Source of the DNA: DATCIH01 sp036507955
GTDB lineage: Bacteria > Bacillota > Clostridia > Clostridiales > Clostridiaceae
Length of the DNA: 54,856 nucleotides
Assembly (NCBI GenBank): GCA_036507955.1
Contig: DATCIH010000105.1
Coordinates: 1-54,856, forward strand
Direction of reading: 5' to 3'
Part shown: positions 43,306-52,039 of the stretch, piece after piece
How positions within the stretch are numbered: position 1 is the first letter of the stretch
Layout: each line of letters opens with the position of its first letter
The notes under the pieces: model-generated
Databases searched by the model: none
The model's input: the letters and a program-made list of their open reading frames with translations, nothing else
What the model was told of the DNA's origin: nothing
Made by a program: the position numbers and the translations under genes

Positions 43306-45074
43306 TTGCAAATTAAAAAACCTAAAATAAATAGGTTGCTACAATTTAAATATTTAAAGTCTATGCAAATGCAGATATTGATTCAGATATCTGTATTGGT
43401 TATTTGTATTATAATTTTATTAGATTTAGTTTCTTATTATTCCTCTTCCTCCGTTATTATTAAGGATTCTTAGAATTATACAGGACAAATTACAGCTCAG
43501 ATCAGTAGAAATATTGAATATTATGTTAATTATATGGGAGATATATCCTTCATTTTAAAAAATGAAACTGAAAATTATAACAATTTATCTTTGGAACAGA
43601 TAAATAAAAATGGTAAAGACAACTTATTGCTAAAAACCATAATTCAGATGAGGAGCGATATAAATTCAATATATGTATTTCATGATAATACAATACTAAT
43701 GACAAATCAGGATTCTAGTCCGATAAAAAAAGATATAAAAATTTCAGAATTAAGCTGATATAAAAATGCGGTTAAGGCTAAAGGAAATCCTGTATTTTCT
43801 TCTTCCTATGTCGAAAACTTCATTGAAGGTAACTATCCCTGGGTAGTGTCACTTAGTAGAGCAATATATGATAAGAAAACCTCGGATTTAATTGGTGTAG
43901 CACTTATAGATATAAACTTTAAAGTTTTTACAGATTTATGTAACAAAATTCAGTTAGGAGACACAGGGTACGTATTCATTATTGATGACAAGGGAAATAT
44001 TATTTACCATCCCAAACCAAACAAGAACTTATTTATTCAAAAATAAAAATGGAACCTATTGATAAAATATTGAAAGTTAATAATGGTAATTTTACTGATT
44101 TTTCAGATAATAGCAAAAAACTTATTACAGTTCAAACACTGAAATCAATTGGATGGAAAGTTGTGGGAGTTACCTATATGTCTGATATCCTCGTACAAAC
44201 AAAGGTATACATGACTATAATATTTATGGCTACTTTAATCTGTTTAATATTAGTTATAATAATATCAAAAAAAATAGCTAAAAATATTGCAGATCCTCTG
44301 GCAGAACTGGAGAAGATTATGAATAAATTTGAAGCTGGGGAGGTGGATGGAAACAATGAAATATTTGGAAACAATGAAATAGCTCAGTTGTCTCAGACCT
44401 TTTCTAATATGTCCAGAAGAATTAAAAACTTACTGCAAAAAATAGAAGAAGATCAAACAGAATTAAGGAAGAGCAAATTAAAAGCTCTTTATGCCCAAAT
44501 AAATCCTCATCTTTTATACAATTCACTAGATACTATAATCTGGGCTGCAGAACAAAATGAAAATGATAAAGTAATAAAAATGACTTCAGCTTTAGCAAAA
44601 TACTTTAGATTAAGTCTTAGTAAAGGCAGAGAAGTTGTTCCAGTTTTTATGGAAATAGAGCATATTAAAAATTATCTCATAATACAGAAGATCAGATTAA
44701 TTCAACCTATAGTTGAAAATGCTATTTACCATGGAATAAAAAATCTTCCAGGTGGTGGAAAGATATGGATATATGGCAAAAGAGTAGATAATAACATTCA
44801 TTTATGCATAAAAGATAATGGAGTTGGCATGGATGAACACCAGCTTGAAACTATATTAACTAAAAAAAATGACAATAATCTTAAATCAGGTGGTGTAGCT
44901 ATCTCAAATGTTCATCAAAGATTACAATTATTTTATGGCAAGGATTATGGACTCAAATTTGAAAGTGAATTAGGTAAGGGGACTACGGTAACTATTGTTA
45001 TTCCAATAGTGGATCAACCCAATATTGTGATGGGAGCGTTGAAAAAAGTTATGAAATTACTAAAGCCCTATTGA
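43306..45074 (+). pseudogene. Decayed YesM-type sensor histidine kinase
   Basis: The reading can be followed through an N-terminal membrane segment, a dCache-like extracellular domain (GYVFIIDDKGNIIYHP), a second membrane segment, HAMP, His_kinase (LYAQINPHLLYNSLDTIIW, phospho-His in NPH) and HATPase (DNGVGMDEHQL). It is broken by an in-frame TAG at 43471, an in-frame TGA at 43756, and a TAA with frame change near 44045. About 27 residues are missing after NYLIIQKIR, where the text jumps to LIQPIVENAIYHG. The end runs into the remnant of a sugar-binding protein, so the response regulator gene normally found next is gone. Start TTG 9 nt after GGGG. Confidence 0.88.
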
Positions 45075-45403
45075 AAACTAACACAAGCATAAATGGTATT
45101 TTTGGAGCAAATCAACAATCTCTTGAGGGAATTGCACAAGCAGTAAAAGAGCTGGGGAAGACAAATAGTATAAAAATAGTTGGATTTGATAGCTCTTATA
45201 CAATAATAAGTGATTTAGAGAATGGGATAATTGATGCGATTGTTGTACAACGACCATATAACATGGGATACTTGAGTGTGAAAGCGGCTGTTGATGCTAT
45301 CAAAGGTAAAAAATTACCAAGCAATATTTATACTAATTTTCAACTAATAACTAAAGAGAATATATATACCCCTGAAAACGAAAAATTATTATTTCCATTT
45401 TAA
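45008..45403 (+). pseudogene. C-terminal remnant of a periplasmic-type sugar-binding protein
   Basis: This frame has no start of its own. It reads through YCDGSVEKSYEITKALLK and GIFGANQQSLEGIAQAVKEL, then KIVGFDSSYTIISDLENGIIDAIVVQ to TPENEKLLFPF, which is the last third of a LacI/RbsB-type substrate-binding protein (Peripl_BP_4). The N-terminal two thirds and signal peptide are absent. It overlaps the kinase pseudogene in another frame at about 45008-45074, marking a deletion joint between two genes of what was probably one sugar-uptake and sensing operon. Confidence 0.82.
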
Positions 45404-45407
45404 GAAG

Positions 45408-45437
45408 GAATCAGTTTAAAAACTGGTTCTTTTTTTA
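45408..45437 (+). terminator. Terminator after the decayed sugar operon
   Basis: A 10-bp stem (GAATCAGTTT/AAACTGGTTC, one wobble, very short loop) is followed by a T-run. Confidence 0.75.
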
Positions 45438-45450
45438 TAGTAGAAAAGTG

Positions 45451-45483
45451 AACATTTACAGTGGAATATTGAATGTAAATGTT
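45451..45483. repeat. Inverted repeat at the edge of the decay zone
   Basis: AACATTTACA and TGTAAATGTT are perfect 10-bp inverted arms with a 13-nt centre. The stretch lies between the terminator of the decayed operon and the truncated end of the metallophosphoesterase. It could be the scar of a mobile element end or a hairpin; no transposase is nearby. Confidence 0.45.
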
Positions 45484-45486
45484 TTC

Positions 45487-45942
45487 TTAATTGAAATATA
45501 ATATTAGACCTTCGTTAAGAGGAATATCTTTAAATAATGGTATATATTTCTTTTCATTTGTGTCATAATATTGATACAAATTATTAGCCGCAAATTTATC
45601 GTTTTTCTTTATTATATCGTGGTTACCAAAAATAAAATGAAGTCTCTTTTCATTATAGAGTTTGGATAATAACATGAAAGACTCCTTGTGCATTTCTATA
45701 ATGGGAGCTATCTTGCTATTTTTCCATAATTCATCACCGTCTCCTATTTCTATATAGGTAAAATTACTATTATAATAATGGGTTAAAGCAGCAAAATAGA
45801 TATTTCGATTTTTCAAGAAATCATCCGCCAGGCCACCATCGCCCCTATGACAATTGCTCATAAGTATTATTTTAGAAGAATCATCAAAGGGAATTTCATT
45901 TGCAGAGTTAAAAACACCGGTTATCCGGTTTAAAGTATTCAT
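45487..45942 (-). pseudogene. Truncated metallophosphoesterase
   Basis: The 151-residue frame begins like a clostridial metallophosphoesterase (NSANEIPFDDSSKIILMSNCHRGDGG, YIEIGDGDELW, HFIFGNHDIIKKNDKF) but stops after LNEGLILYFN, at about half the expected length. The C-terminal metal-binding HGH and GHTH motifs are missing. The first motif reads SNCHRGD where SDCHRGD is expected, so a metal-ligand Asp is also changed. The start is the ATG after GTGGGGG. The cut end abuts the inverted repeat and the decayed sugar operon, suggesting a shared deletion. Confidence 0.78.
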
Positions 45943-45997
45943 TATTACCCCCACTTAATAGTTGTAAGAGGGTGTCAACACCTACACCCTCAATTAA

Positions 45998-47011
45998 TCA
46001 ATAAAGATAAGACTTGATTTTATCATATGTATCAAATAACTCTTTAGATTTTCCAATATTAATAATTTGACTATAAAGTTCTGGATCTTTAGCTTTAATG
46101 GCATTAATTTTATCTGGGAGGTTTTCATAATTTGATGCTAATGCATTATATTTGTCGCATAACAACTTATTTTTCATTTGTATTATATAATTAGTTGTTT
46201 CATTTTGCGATACAGGTTGAGGTGTATGGGCCTTACTAAAATCTAGGCTTACTGTAAAGTTATTTATTGATATTTCATTATCCATATAACCAGCATTCTT
46301 AAGCCCTTGAGTAAAGGAGTCTAACATAATCTTATCCTTAAGTGTAATGGTGATACTCATGGTAAGCTCAGAAGGCTCTGAAAATTCACCAAGTTTAAAT
46401 CCGGTTAGCCACCAATGTCTATCATCTCTTACAAATAAAGTTCTACCATCCTTCTTTAGAACAAAGGATAGAAAAAGTGTGTCTGAATCTTTTACTGAAT
46501 TATAAAAGGGACCGCTATAAACATCTGGAATAGTTATATCCGCTCTTTCAGTTGAGTAAATTCCGATCTCACAGCCTGAGGTTAAATCATATTGACCCTT
46601 CCAAAATTCAATAAGCCATCTTCTTCCATAATACTCAAAGTAAATTGGTTCGCAATCGATAACCATACCTAAGGGAGCTGCAGCTTCATCATAGAGCCTG
46701 CAATAACCATTATTTCTTTGCCAAGCATTCATATTGGAATTAAAAATATCCTGCCTTTTGTCATAGGAATAACCAGCTACATTTATGGCTTTATCAAAAG
46801 GAATATCACCAGTTTTCCCATCTGTGGATATCTGCAACAAAAACCGTTTAAAGCTATCAAAAAACTTACACGGTATTTCTAATAAAAATAAAGACATGAT
46901 TAGTAAAATTAATAAGATCATTATTAATACCCAAGTTGATAAAGGGGTACTTTGAAAGGTCACTGCAAGTCTATTAACCAGCTGATTATTTAAATCAAAA
47001 ACTGTGTACAA
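45998..47011 (-). CDS. DUF4474 membrane protein
   Basis: The 337-residue protein has one N-terminal hydrophobic segment (about 27-46) and a DUF4474 domain with its well-conserved core: AGYSYDKRQDIFNSNMNAWQR, YCRLYDEAAAPLGMVIDCEP, RWLIEFWKGQYDLTSGCEIG. The C-terminal 70 residues are helical and charged. The function of DUF4474 is unknown. TTG start after GAGGTAGG. It lies on the same strand between the truncated metallophosphoesterase and rlmH but is not tightly linked to either. Confidence 0.82.
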   Translation of the reverse strand: MYTVFDLNNQLVNRLAVTFQSTPLSTWVLIMILLILLIMSLFLLEIPCKFFDSFKRFLLQISTDGKTGDIPFDKAINVAGYSYDKRQDIFNSNMNAWQRNNGYCRLYDEAAAPLGMVIDCEPIYFEYYGRRWLIEFWKGQYDLTSGCEIGIYSTERADITIPDVYSGPFYNSVKDSDTLFLSFVLKKDGRTLFVRDDRHWWLTGFKLGEFSEPSELTMSITITLKDKIMLDSFTQGLKNAGYMDNEISINNFTVSLDFSKAHTPQPVSQNETTNYIIQMKNKLLCDKYNALASNYENLPDKINAIKAKDPELYSQIINIGKSKELFDTYDKIKSYLY

Positions 47012-47115
47012 ATAACCTACCTCTTTATAATTGTTTATACTATATTATTCATATATATAATTTGTGTTAAAAAAAAGAACACTTTCACCTTTATATTATG
47101 AATATACAACGTATA

Positions 47116-47595
47116 TTACCGATGATAAGGTTCCTTTAGTGTTATTTTAAAAGCTCTATATATTTGCTCTAAAAGTATTACTCGCATAAGCTGGTGAGGA
47201 AAAGTCATTTTAGAAAAGGATAAGCTTATTTTAGATTTTGCTAATACCTTGTCAGATAAGCCTAAGGTACCTCCGATTACAAAAGCAATATTACTGTTAC
47301 CCTTTATAAGAGATAAATTAATAAAGTTAGCTAAGTCCTTCGATGCCATTTCCTCTCCCTGAATTTCAAGGGTAACAATAAGCATATTATCTCTTAGCTC
47401 TTTTATTATCCCAATACCTTCCTTATCCTTAATTTGTATTTCCTCAGCAGGGGAAGCTTTTTCTGGTATCTTTTCGTCAGGTATCTCAATTGTTTTTAAT
47501 GTACAATATCTACTTAGTCTTTTCGAATATTCTTTAAGCGCATCTTTAAAAAAGCTTTCCTTAATTTTACCTACACAAATAATATATATATTCAT
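47116..47595 (-). CDS. rlmH: 23S rRNA (pseudouridine1915-N3)-methyltransferase
   Basis: The 159-residue SPOUT methyltransferase methylates pseudouridine 1915 in helix 69 of 23S rRNA. The knot motif AFVIGGTLGLSDKVL and the C-terminus MTFPHQLMRVILLEQIYRAFKITLKEPYHR are typical, and the length is standard. ATG after AAGGAG. It lies near yyzF and the walJ-like gene, in the Firmicute order. Confidence 0.96.
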   Translation of the reverse strand: MNIYIICVGKIKESFFKDALKEYSKRLSRYCTLKTIEIPDEKIPEKASPAEEIQIKDKEGIGIIKELRDNMLIVTLEIQGEEMASKDLANFINLSLIKGNSNIAFVIGGTLGLSDKVLAKSKISLSFSKMTFPHQLMRVILLEQIYRAFKITLKEPYHR

Positions 47596-47637
47596 TAATA
47601 TCTCCTTATGGTTTTACATAGATCCCCAACTTTTATA

Positions 47638-47666
47638 AAGCCAAGCTATGAAAAACAGCTTGGCTT
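47638..47666 (-). terminator. Hairpin after the SEC-C gene, probable terminator
   Basis: A perfect 10-bp stem (AAGCCAAGCT/AGCTTGGCTT, 9-nt loop) lies about 55 nt beyond the SEC-C gene on the minus strand. The T-run after it is weak (TTATAAAAG), so termination may be partial and rlmH may be read through. Confidence 0.55.
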
Positions 47667-47721
47667 AGCTACTAGAATCCTTCGGACATGTTATATAACA
47701 ACTTATATCAGTTCAAATCAA

Positions 47722-48225
47722 TTATGCTTCCTTACCACAACATTTCTTATATTTTTTACCACTACCGCAGAGGCAAGGATCATTTCTACCAATTTTATTT
47801 TTGTTTACCGTAGTTTTTGTGTCCCTATAACTAAATTGAATATCTCTTCTTTTCTCTTTTGAAAATATACTATCCCACTGAGGAAGAGTATATAAATAGT
47901 CAGCCTTTGCATCTACCATATTAAAATACAGCTTTTCATAATCAATATTTATTTCTATTTCAACATCTTTTTCTACTTTTTCAAGCTCGATTTTATTAAT
48001 TAAACTTTCATTTATACCATCTAAAAAACCTGTGAAATAAACTGGCTCTACCTGGAATGCTACAGCTAGGTTTTCAATACTGTCCTTAATATTACCCTGA
48101 TGATCATATAAAAGTTTTGTGTATATTTTCTTCTCAATAGAACTATATTCTTCCCAAAATGCATCTTCACCATTTTTCTTAACATAGTCAACCACAAGAT
48201 CTGTCCAATTTTTATATAAACTCAT
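47722..48225 (-). CDS. SEC-C metal-binding domain protein
   Basis: The 167-residue protein ends in a SEC-C zinc motif (GRNDPCLCGSGKKYKKCCGKEA), as found at the C-terminus of SecA. The N-terminal 140 residues are helical and acidic (NWTDLVVDYVKKNGEDAFWEEYSS) and resemble other short SEC-C proteins of unknown role in Clostridia. ATG after AAAGGAGAAG. Confidence 0.88.
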   Translation of the reverse strand: MSLYKNWTDLVVDYVKKNGEDAFWEEYSSIEKKIYTKLLYDHQGNIKDSIENLAVAFQVEPVYFTGFLDGINESLINKIELEKVEKDVEIEINIDYEKLYFNMVDAKADYLYTLPQWDSIFSKEKRRDIQFSYRDTKTTVNKNKIGRNDPCLCGSGKKYKKCCGKEA

Positions 48226-48304
48226 ATTTTCTTCTCCTTTGCATTTATAAATCTTTAGACTAATTATATTATAATAAACGGATAAATAAAATCAAGATAT
48301 TTTT

Positions 48305-48472
48305 TTATTTATCATCAACACTTTTATTTGAAAGCTGATAAATTGCGGGTAAGTTGCAATAGTCGCATTTGTCTTCTAAAACGCCTATCATTATTGGAAA
48401 GGTTTCATGATCGGTTATATATTCATCAATACCTATATTTATATGATTTTCGCAACAATATATATTTTCCAT
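48305..48472 (-). CDS. yyzF: Small CxxH/CxxC protein (YyzF-like)
   Basis: The 55-residue product reads MENIYCCENHINIGIDEY and later CDYCNLPAIYQL. CxxH near the N-terminus and CxxC in the second half are the marks of the small CxxH/CxxC protein family (B. subtilis YyzF type), which probably binds a metal. ATG follows AAAGGA at 6 nt. It starts 14 nt after the walJ-like gene, as in the B. subtilis walJ-htrC-yyzF-rlmH region. It is easily missed because of its size. Confidence 0.85.
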   Translation of the reverse strand: MENIYCCENHINIGIDEYITDHETFPIMIGVLEDKCDYCNLPAIYQLSNKSVDDK

Positions 48473-48485
48473 TTTTAATCCTTTA

Positions 48486-49271
48486 CTAAAATTCTATATA
48501 GCAACTAGGATTATCCCTATTTGCTATAGTAATTGATATATCTGATCCAGGAATAATTTTATTTTCCTGTAGAATACTAATCACAGTTTGGTAGGCAAGC
48601 TCTGGAATATTATTAGTTTTGCTAAGATGACCAAGTATTACATTTTTATGCTTATCGTCGAAGATTTCAAGTATTGCCTTTCCACAACTTTCATTTGACA
48701 GATGGCCCTTATCACTTAAAATCCTTCTTTTAAGCACATAAGGATAAGGCCCAAATTTAAGCATTTCTACATCATGGTTACTTTCTAATAGAAGAACATC
48801 AGCATCCTTTATATTGTTTTTTACCTCAGGAGAAAAGAATCCTAGATCCGTAGCTATACAAACCTTTTTATTATAATGATTTATACTATACCCAACAGGA
48901 TTTACAGCATCATGGGGAAGGGAAAAGCAACTTATATCTAAATCCTTTACGCTTGTCCCATAATTATCTATTATTTTTATATTGGTATCCTTTACCGTGC
49001 CAATTATTCCATGAAGACTTTCCCAAGTTAATTCATTAGCATAAATTGGTATGTCATATCTTCTAGATAGTACACCAAGACCCTTAGAATGGTCGGAATG
49101 CTCATGAGTTACAAAGATTCCATCCAAATTCTTTGGGTCTTCACCTATGTTCTTTAATGCCTCTTCAATACGTTTTCCAGGCAGACCAGCATCTATTAAT
49201 ATTCTTGAGGAGCCAGAAGACACGAATATACTATTTCCACTGCTTCCACTGTATAATGAACAAAATATCAT
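48486..49271 (-). CDS. walJ: MBL-fold metallohydrolase (WalJ/YycJ-like)
   Basis: The 261-residue metallo-beta-lactamase-fold protein has the metal motif THEHSDHSKGLGVL, a conserved N-terminus with SLYSGSSGNSIFVSSGSSRILIDAGL, and CIATDLGFFSPEV, ESNHDVEML and ILGHLSKTNN further on. This is the WalJ (YycJ) pattern, a probable nuclease linked in B. subtilis to the WalKR cell-wall regulon and cell-division coordination. yyzF and rlmH follow. The gene symbol is by similarity and synteny only, since no walKR is in the window. Confidence 0.85.
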   Translation of the reverse strand: MIFCSLYSGSSGNSIFVSSGSSRILIDAGLPGKRIEEALKNIGEDPKNLDGIFVTHEHSDHSKGLGVLSRRYDIPIYANELTWESLHGIIGTVKDTNIKIIDNYGTSVKDLDISCFSLPHDAVNPVGYSINHYNKKVCIATDLGFFSPEVKNNIKDADVLLLESNHDVEMLKFGPYPYVLKRRILSDKGHLSNESCGKAILEIFDDKHKNVILGHLSKTNNIPELAYQTVISILQENKIIPGSDISITIANRDNPSCYIEF

Positions 49272-49307
49272 GATTTCAACCTCTTCTGTTTGGTTTAATT
49301 TAAAAAA

Positions 49308-50564
49308 TTATTGATGAATTCTTTTAATGTCAGCTCCTAGGGATGAAAACTTTTCTTCTATATTAAGATAACCCCTGTCTATATGATCTATTGATAAAAC
49401 TTCTGTAGTACCGTCTGCTATAAGACCTGCGATCACCATAGCGGCTCCAGCTCTTAAATCAGTAGCTATAACCACTGCTCCTGTTAGTCTAGCTGTACCT
49501 TCAATTGTTGCTATTAGTCCCTCAACATTTATATTAGCTCCCATTTTTTTAAGCTCAGCTACGTGCTTAAATCTCCCATCCCATATGCTTTCGCTTATAA
49601 TACTTTTCCCTTTTGCGATAGAAAGTAAAGCGGACATAGGCTGCTGAATATCAGTAGGTATTCCAGGATAAGGAAGGGTCTTAATGTTCACAGCTTTGAA
49701 GTCCCTATCAGATTTAATCGTCAAGGAATCTTCATGCTCTTGAATTTCTATACCCATTTCAAGAAGCTTAGCAGTTACTGACTCTAAATGCTTTGGTATG
49801 ATGTTTTCTATAGTCACATTTCCACCACAGGCAGCTGATGCAATCATATAAGTAGCAGCTTCGATTTGATCTGGTATAACTGAATAGTTACAGCCATGAA
49901 GGGAAGAAACTCCCTTTATTCTGATAAGATCTGTTCCAGCACCTTTAATGTCTGCACCCATAAAATTCAAGAAATTGGCTACATCTACTACATGAGGTTC
50001 CTTTGCTACATTCTCTAAGGTTGTTGTACCTTCAGCTAAGGAAGAGGCTAACATTACATTTATTGTTGCTCCTACGCTTACTACATCAAAGAAAATATTG
50101 GCACCTATTAGTCTATCTGCTTTAACAATCATAGTTCCATCTTCTATAAGCACCTTTGCACCTAAAGCCTGAAAGCCTTTAATGTGTTGATCTATTGGTC
50201 TTACCCCTATAGCACATCCACCAGGAAGCTCAACCACCGCTTCTTTAAATCTTCCAAGCAATGCTCCTACTAGATAGTAGGAGGCTCTCATCTTCCTCAC
50301 ATCTTCAGTTACAGCTTTTTTACTTTTAATATTTGTACTATTTACACGAAATGAATTGTCTGTAGTTTCAATGATACAACCTATGCTTTTCAATATTCTT
50401 TCTAAACATCGTACATCTTCAATCTCCGGTATATTATCTATGTAGCACTCGCCACTAGAAGCCATTAAGGCAGCAGGTAATATCGCAACTGCAGCATTTT
50501 TTGAACCACTGATCTGGATTTTACCATTAAGTGGTCTACCTCCATTAATAACTAATTTATCCAT
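49308..50564 (-). CDS. murA: UDP-N-acetylglucosamine 1-carboxyvinyltransferase
   Basis: The 418-residue enzyme transfers enolpyruvate from PEP to UDP-GlcNAc, the first committed step of peptidoglycan synthesis. It has the N-terminal SGSKNAAVAILPAAL, the catalytic loop PGGCAIGVRPIDQHIKGFQALGA with the active-site Cys, and RAGAAMVIAGLIADG near the end. Length is standard. Cys (not Asp) in the loop predicts fosfomycin sensitivity. Many Clostridia have a second MurA. It is separated by 36 nt from the walJ-like gene and may be cotranscribed with it. Confidence 0.95.
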   Translation of the reverse strand: MDKLVINGGRPLNGKIQISGSKNAAVAILPAALMASSGECYIDNIPEIEDVRCLERILKSIGCIIETTDNSFRVNSTNIKSKKAVTEDVRKMRASYYLVGALLGRFKEAVVELPGGCAIGVRPIDQHIKGFQALGAKVLIEDGTMIVKADRLIGANIFFDVVSVGATINVMLASSLAEGTTTLENVAKEPHVVDVANFLNFMGADIKGAGTDLIRIKGVSSLHGCNYSVIPDQIEAATYMIASAACGGNVTIENIIPKHLESVTAKLLEMGIEIQEHEDSLTIKSDRDFKAVNIKTLPYPGIPTDIQQPMSALLSIAKGKSIISESIWDGRFKHVAELKKMGANINVEGLIATIEGTARLTGAVVIATDLRAGAAMVIAGLIADGTTEVLSIDHIDRGYLNIEEKFSSLGADIKRIHQ

Positions 50565-50633
50565 AATGAACCCACCCTCGCTAATACTTATTTTAGGTAT
50601 ATATAAAAAGATATAATCAAACTAACATGTGCT

Positions 50634-50790
50634 CCTTAAAGAATGCTCGCAAAGAAGGAAACCTAAAGGAGTGCGCAACACTAAAGAAGTCATGCAATTC
50701 TAAAGTATATAATAATGCACTAATGTATTATCGTATGCCTAAATGTATTTTCGGATACATCAATGTATTTTTGGATACATTACATCTAGA
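50634..50790. repeat. Array of degenerate 18-22 bp tandem repeats upstream of murA
   Basis: About six units can be lined up, the first five beginning with CTTAAAG/CTAAAG/CTAA at 50634, 50663, 50681, 50700, 50720 and 50739, and a last one at 50761. The final two are nearly identical (AATGTATTTTCGGATACAT and AATGTATTTTTGGATACAT) and are each inverted repeats (ATGTAT-N6-ATACAT). The remaining flanks of this 437-bp gap show no gene. Confidence 0.6.
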
Positions 50791-50922
50791 GTAAAGTTTA
50801 TGCATTTTGTCATAAACATAATTATAACACAGAATAATTAGTAAGTTAAATTATATTTGTAAAATAATAAATGGTAATTTTATTATATGTTTTATAGGAA
50901 TAAGTGGAACATATATTTTTGC

Positions 50923-50960
50923 AAAAAAGAAGCCATTACAATTGTATTGACTTCTTTTGC
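50923..50960 (-). terminator. Terminator after the DUF1540 gene
   Basis: On the minus strand, a long stem (AGAAGTCAATACAA pairing with TTGTAATGGCTTCT, one wobble and one mismatch) is followed by TTTTTT. Confidence 0.8.
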
Positions 50961-51001
50961 TGGTACTCCCAAAATGGGCCAATCTAATTTGTTTTATATT
51001 A

Positions 51002-51157
51002 TTATTTTTTGAAGCTAGCACAATCAGTGCATTCAGGGGTTTTTGCAACAGGCTCATGCTTAATTACATCAATTTTCTCTAATGTACAGTAATTATCATC
51101 CATACAATGAAATTTGCATTCTGTTACATTACATCCAATACTATCATTATGTTCCAT
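51002..51157 (-). CDS. Small Cys-rich DUF1540 protein
   Basis: The 51-residue product reads IGCNVTECKFHCMDDNYCTLE and later PECTDCASFKK. The Cys spacing (C-x4-C-x3-C, then a further Cys and CxxC) matches DUF1540, a short probably metal-binding domain common in Clostridia and Bacilli. ATG follows a full AGGAGG at 7 nt. It is a single-gene unit with its own terminator. A longer overlapping minus-strand frame at 50851-51057 is a shadow. Confidence 0.88.
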   Translation of the reverse strand: MEHNDSIGCNVTECKFHCMDDNYCTLEKIDVIKHEPVAKTPECTDCASFKK

Positions 51158-51337
51158 AAGTATACCTCCTAATATTTATTATTTGTAACATGTTCATACT
51201 ACTTATATAGTTTTAGTAAAACATCAAATAATATACATACTGATTTTATAAACTTTAATGTTTTTAACATACATTATATGTTATTATAGAAATGTAGGTT
51301 TATAAATAAATTAACATATGCCGAAAGGACGATAAAT

Positions 51338-51898
51338 ATGAAATACTATTTAGTAGCACTTCTTGATAAGGACTCTCAAGAAATAATTGAAACCATGCAA
51401 AAAAGTATTTGCCAAAAGTATAGACTATATAAAAATATTCCAATGTTGCACATAACCCTTGAAATCTTAGATGATCCAGATATAAATTATTTAACAGAAG
51501 TACTAAGTGATGTTTTAAAGCACTATAAAAAGTTTAGAGCAGAAGTTAGTGGAGTTATTTGCTTTGATCCTCCCTACAAATCAGTGAACCTAAAGGTAGA
51601 AAACAAAGGTTATATTTATAGGCTAATAAAAGCAGTAAATTCTACATTAAAGGCTAGGGGTTTTAAGGTAAGAGAAGAGATTGAAAATTGGGATATTCAT
51701 ATTTCCTTAGCTAACACAAATTATGCTATAAGGGAATGGACCAACAATGAGTATAATATGGCCTGTGAAACAACAAAAGATGAGGGCTTTTATAAATTAG
51801 TAAAAATTGAAAAAGTAGAGCTATGGAAACCAATAAATAACAAAAAAGAAATGGTAGTAAAATCCTTTCCTTTAAGGGATTCTAGCATATTAGGATAA
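51338..51898 (+). CDS. 2H phosphoesterase, 2'-5' RNA ligase family (ThpR-like)
   Basis: The 186-residue protein has the two H-x-T/S motifs of 2H phosphoesterases, LHITLEIL near residue 37 and WDIHISLANTN near residue 130, and the general layout of the LigT/ThpR family (YYLVALLDKDSQEIIETMQ at the start). The second motif has Ser in place of Thr, which the family tolerates. It likely acts on 2',3'-cyclic phosphates or 2'-5' RNA bonds; the cellular role is unclear. Monocistronic. Confidence 0.85.
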   Translation: MKYYLVALLDKDSQEIIETMQKSICQKYRLYKNIPMLHITLEILDDPDINYLTEVLSDVLKHYKKFRAEVSGVICFDPPYKSVNLKVENKGYIYRLIKAVNSTLKARGFKVREEIENWDIHISLANTNYAIREWTNNEYNMACETTKDEGFYKLVKIEKVELWKPINNKKEMVVKSFPLRDSSILG

Positions 51899-51908
51899 AA
51901 AGGTATCT

Positions 51909-51963
51909 GGATAAATTGATATTAAACTTATTTAAGTTTGGCATCAATTTATCCATTTTTTTA
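51909..51963 (+). terminator. Terminator after the 2H phosphoesterase gene
   Basis: A long hairpin (GGATAAATTGAT/ATCAATTTATCC outer stem and AAACTT/AAGTTT inner stem) is followed by a T-run. Confidence 0.88.
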
Positions 51964-51967
51964 TTAT

Positions 51968-51996
51968 AAAAACCATTTCACATTAATTAAAGTCAT
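51968..51996 (+). promoter_or_regulatory. Possible ECF-type promoter of the sigma factor operon
   Basis: AAAAACC (51968-51974) and AGTC (51991-51994) are 16 nt apart, like the AAC-type -35 and CGTC-type -10 of ECF sigma factors. It would fit autoregulation but is weak evidence alone. Confidence 0.3.
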
Positions 51997-52039
51997 ATAT
52001 ATATAAACGCAATTAAAGAATAGAAGGAGGGTAAGGGTT

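Noticed and set aside
43471..43758. Stop-codon recoding (pyrrolysine or selenocysteine) in the kinase
   Set aside because: TAG, TGA, a frame change with TAA, an internal deletion and a gene fusion all occur together; decay explains them all. No SECIS-like or PYL context was seen.
50701..50780. CRISPR-like array
   Set aside because: The repeats are contiguous and degenerate with no spacers, and no cas gene is near.
50851..51057. 68-residue minus-strand frame
   Set aside because: It overlaps the DUF1540 gene and its terminator in another frame and lacks a ribosome site.
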